Shown piece after piece: positions 62,201-64,000 of a stretch of 64,000 nucleotides of DNA (the stretch's first letter is position 1; each line of letters starts with the position of its first letter). A program made the position numbers and the translations under genes. The stretch is from an uncultured Collinsella sp. (lineage in GTDB: Bacteria; Actinomycetota; Coriobacteriia; Coriobacteriales; Coriobacteriaceae): contig CABUPE010000009.1 in assembly GCA_902493515.1 (NCBI GenBank), positions 4,621 through 68,620 on the forward strand, given 5' to 3'. The notes beneath the pieces are model-generated. The model saw only the letters and a program-made list of their open reading frames with translations. It had not been told where the DNA came from and did not search any database.

Positions 62201-63091
62201 ATGGCAGAACAGACCAGCAAGGCCGATCGCGTCAAACTCAATCGCGAACTCGCGCAGATGCTCAAGGGCGGCGTCATCATGGACGTCACCACGCCCGAGC
62301 AGGCACGCATCGCCGAGGAGGCAGGCGCCTGCGCCGTCATGGCACTCGAGCGCATCCCGGCCGACATCCGTGCCGCAGGCGGCGTCTCGCGCATGAGCGA
62401 CCCCAAGATGATCAAGGGCATCCAAGAGGCCGTCTCCATCCCTGTTATGGCCAAGTGCCGCATCGGTCACATTGTCGAGGCGCAGGTCCTGCAGGCTATC
62501 GAGATCGATTACATCGACGAGTCCGAGGTTCTCTCCCCTGCCGATGACGTCTATCACATCGACAAGACCCAGTTTGACGTCCCGTTTGTCTGCGGCGCCC
62601 GCGATCTGGGCGAGGCGCTGCGCCGTGTTGCCGAGGGCGCCACGATGATTCGTACCAAGGGCGAGCCGGGCACGGGCGACGTCGTTCAGGCCGTGCGCCA
62701 CATGCGCAAGATCCAAAAGCAAATCCGCGACGTTGTTGCCCTGCGCGATGATGAGCTCTTTGAGGCAGCCAAGCAACTGCAGGTTCCGGTCGAGCTGGTG
62801 CGCGAGGTCCATGCCACGGGCAAGCTTCCCGTTGTGAACTTTGCCGCCGGCGGCGTAGCGACCCCTGCCGACGCCGCGCTGATGATGCAACTGGGCGCCG
62901 AGGGCGTCTTTGTCGGCTCGGGCATCTTTAAGAGCGGCGACCCCGCCAAGCGCGCCGCCGCCATCGTCAAGGCCGTGGCAAACTTCACCGATGCCAAGCT
63001 CATCGCCGAGCTTTCGGAGGACCTGGGCGAGGCCATGGTGGGCATCAACGCCGACGAGATCGAAATCATCATGGAGGAGCGCGGACGCTAG
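62201..63091 (+). CDS. pdxS: Pyridoxal 5'-phosphate synthase, synthase subunit
   Basis: Lyase subunit of the two-part PLP synthase, which makes the cofactor directly from ribose 5-phosphate, glyceraldehyde 3-phosphate and ammonia supplied by PdxT. The 296-residue chain has the PdxS signatures: [55 protein letters not shown] with the catalytic Lys, [30 protein letters not shown] and [20 protein letters not shown]. The ATG at 62201 is preceded by AAGGGAG; the frame back to 62159 is not conserved. It is 20 bases upstream of pdxT. Confidence 0.97.
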   Translation: MAEQTSKADRVKLNRELAQMLKGGVIMDVTTPEQARIAEEAGACAVMALERIPADIRAAGGVSRMSDPKMIKGIQEAVSIPVMAKCRIGHIVEAQVLQAIEIDYIDESEVLSPADDVYHIDKTQFDVPFVCGARDLGEALRRVAEGATMIRTKGEPGTGDVVQAVRHMRKIQKQIRDVVALRDDELFEAAKQLQVPVELVREVHATGKLPVVNFAAGGVATPADAALMMQLGAEGVFVGSGIFKSGDPAKRAAAIVKAVANFTDAKLIAELSEDLGEAMVGINADEIEIIMEERGR

Positions 63092-63111
63092 TCCGGCAGA
63101 AAAGATCACAC

Positions 63112-63699
63112 ATGAGCGATTATGCAGACCAAACGGTTGCCGTGCTGGCGGTCCAAGGCGCTTTTGCCGAGCACGAGGCAAGACTATTCGAGCTTGGCGC
63201 ACACTGTATTGAGCTGAGGCAGGCGGCTGATTTGAAGCAGGACTTTGACCGTCTGGTACTTCCCGGCGGCGAGTCTACCGTTCAAGGGAAGCTGCTTGAT
63301 GAGTTGGGCATGCTCGAGGAGCTTCGTGCCCGTATCGCTGAAGGTATGCCCGTCCTGGGCACCTGCGCCGGCCTGATTCTACTGGCTCACGACCTTGCCG
63401 CCCATGACGATAAGGGCACGCCGCGTCTGGAAACCATGGATGTACTTGTCGAGCGCAATGCCTACGGCAGGCAGCTCGGCAGCTTTCGAACCAAGGGGCA
63501 AATAGCCGGCATCGACGGTGAAGTGCCGCTGACGTTTATCCGCGCGCCCCGCATCGTCGAGGTCCACGGCGACGCCAAGGCCTTAGCGAAAGTCGACGGT
63601 CGTATCGTCGCCGCCCGTCAGGGCAACCAGCTCGGCGTAACCTTCCACCCCGAGCTCGACGACGATACCCGCCTCCACGAACTGTTCCTACAAATGTAG
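63112..63699 (+). CDS. pdxT: Pyridoxal 5'-phosphate synthase, glutaminase subunit
   Basis: Glutaminase that releases ammonia for PdxS. The 195-residue chain has VAVLAVQGAFAEHEARLFEL at the start, LVLPGGESTVQGKLL, the nucleophile Cys in LGTCAGLILLA near residue 84, and the His-x-Glu pair in VTFHPELDDD near 175. It follows pdxS by 20 bases and should form the 12:12 complex with it. The stop at 63697-63699 is followed after 24 bases by a large hairpin. Confidence 0.96.
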   Translation: MSDYADQTVAVLAVQGAFAEHEARLFELGAHCIELRQAADLKQDFDRLVLPGGESTVQGKLLDELGMLEELRARIAEGMPVLGTCAGLILLAHDLAAHDDKGTPRLETMDVLVERNAYGRQLGSFRTKGQIAGIDGEVPLTFIRAPRIVEVHGDAKALAKVDGRIVAARQGNQLGVTFHPELDDDTRLHELFLQM

Positions 63700-63723
63700 G
63701 CATCGAAATCAACAAACGAAACG

Positions 63724-63785
63724 AGAGTGGATGATCTCCCACTTTGAGCTTGAATGCAGGCTCAAACCGGGAGATCATCCACTCT
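63724..63785 (+). terminator. Large hairpin after pdxT
   Basis: AGAGTGGATGATCTCCC and its exact complement (17 bp), a 2-base mismatch, then 7 further bp (TTTGAGC / GCTCAAA) and a 10-nt loop. It is followed by TGTTCTATGT rather than a T run, so it may be a repeat or an RNA-stabilising structure as well as a terminator. Confidence 0.6.
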
Positions 63786-63793
63786 TGTTCTAT

Positions 63794-63872
63794 GTAGTCG
63801 TTTAAGAACGTCCCCAATGACTACAAGGAGTGTCCCAAGCTGCCGGCAGAAAAGGAACGTCCCTAACTGCCG
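63794..63872. repeat. Two hairpins with AACGTCCC loops
   Basis: GTAGTC / GACTAC (63794-63799, 63819-63824) and CGGCAG / CTGCCG (63844-63849, 63867-63872) both enclose loops containing AACGTCCC. Stems differ while the loop core is the same. The 63873-63950 remainder shows no gene. Confidence 0.6.
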
Positions 63873-63950
63873 CATCCGGAGCAAGACAACGCCGCAGGCA
63901 GAGGACGGACAGCAGCGGGTCGCATTTGAGGCAAGGTGACGTGAAATCAA

Positions 63951-63972
63951 AACCACCCCTAAAAGGGGTGGT
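63951..63972 (+). terminator. Hairpin near the window end
   Basis: AACCACCCCT / AGGGGTGGTT arms with a 2- to 3-base loop followed by TGCTCTT. It could end a transcript from either side; the gene it belongs to may lie beyond the window. Confidence 0.55.
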
Positions 63973-64000
63973 TTGCTCTTAGGGTATAACCCTTGGATTT

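Overview
The window is a high-GC, gene-dense chromosomal segment of an anaerobic actinobacterium. The gene set points to class Coriobacteriia, most likely Collinsella or a close relative. The evidence is a single-chain PurL of about 1250 residues, a Ski2-like helicase with an actinobacterial DUF3516-type tail, an N-terminal-rubredoxin rubrerythrin, and a lactate dehydrogenase/Etf cluster of the anaerobic electron-confurcating kind. There is no 16S or other marker here, so the genus is an inference. I see no tRNA, rRNA, CRISPR array, prophage or transposase gene.

Layout. 1-6.5 kb (minus strand): a metallo-beta-lactamase-fold hydrolase, bifunctional RelA/SpoT, and a RecJ nuclease fused to a RecQ-like helicase. 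6.7-9.2 kb: a BASS-family transporter, a GalT-like protein and CutC. 9.4-14.7 kb: a complete branched-chain amino-acid ABC importer (livJHMGF order, minus strand) preceded by the decayed remnant of a second livJ. 15-24 kb (mostly plus): homoserine dehydrogenase, a short-chain dehydrogenase, a phased inverted-repeat array, a cation/proton antiporter (minus), PurL and an EamA transporter. 24-28.6 kb: a diguanylate cyclase, a KdgT permease, AzlCD and an HD phosphohydrolase. 28.6-32.3 kb (minus): FAD lactate dehydrogenase, EtfB and a ferredoxin-extended EtfA, probably one electron-confurcating complex. 32.6-35.8 kb (plus): five small membrane, secreted or wall-anchored proteins that look like a surface-structure cluster. 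36.7-42.4 kb (plus): a TerB-N/TerB-C protein, a BrxD-like ATPase and an Lhr/BrxHI-like helicase, which form a likely defence or DNA-processing cassette and are the best candidate for a poorly described system. 42.4-49 kb: a spermidine-synthase-like methyltransferase, Elp3, a DUF4097 protein with a membrane-tethered XRE regulator, a SAM methyltransferase and TrmB. 49-55.4 kb: a Ski2-like helicase, a DUF2130 coiled-coil protein, a metallophosphoesterase, a 59-residue charged protein, a HIRAN protein and a 27-residue holin-like putative type I toxin. 55.5-59 kb: aldehyde and alcohol dehydrogenases, and rubrerythrin. 59-60.6 kb: a nuclease-like gene between two direct copies of a 121-bp element. 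60.6-63.7 kb: a MocR regulator (PdxR) divergent from pdxST (vitamin B6 synthesis).

Non-coding structure is rich. There are three same-length (121 bp) copies of an element with inverted ends. A six-unit alternating 16-nt repeat occurs at roughly 31-nt pitch. Several hairpins have different stems but share a GGGAC core in the loop or shoulder. Two of the 121-bp copies supply the final codons and stop codons of neighbouring genes. All functional calls rest on motif recognition by eye; no database search was run.
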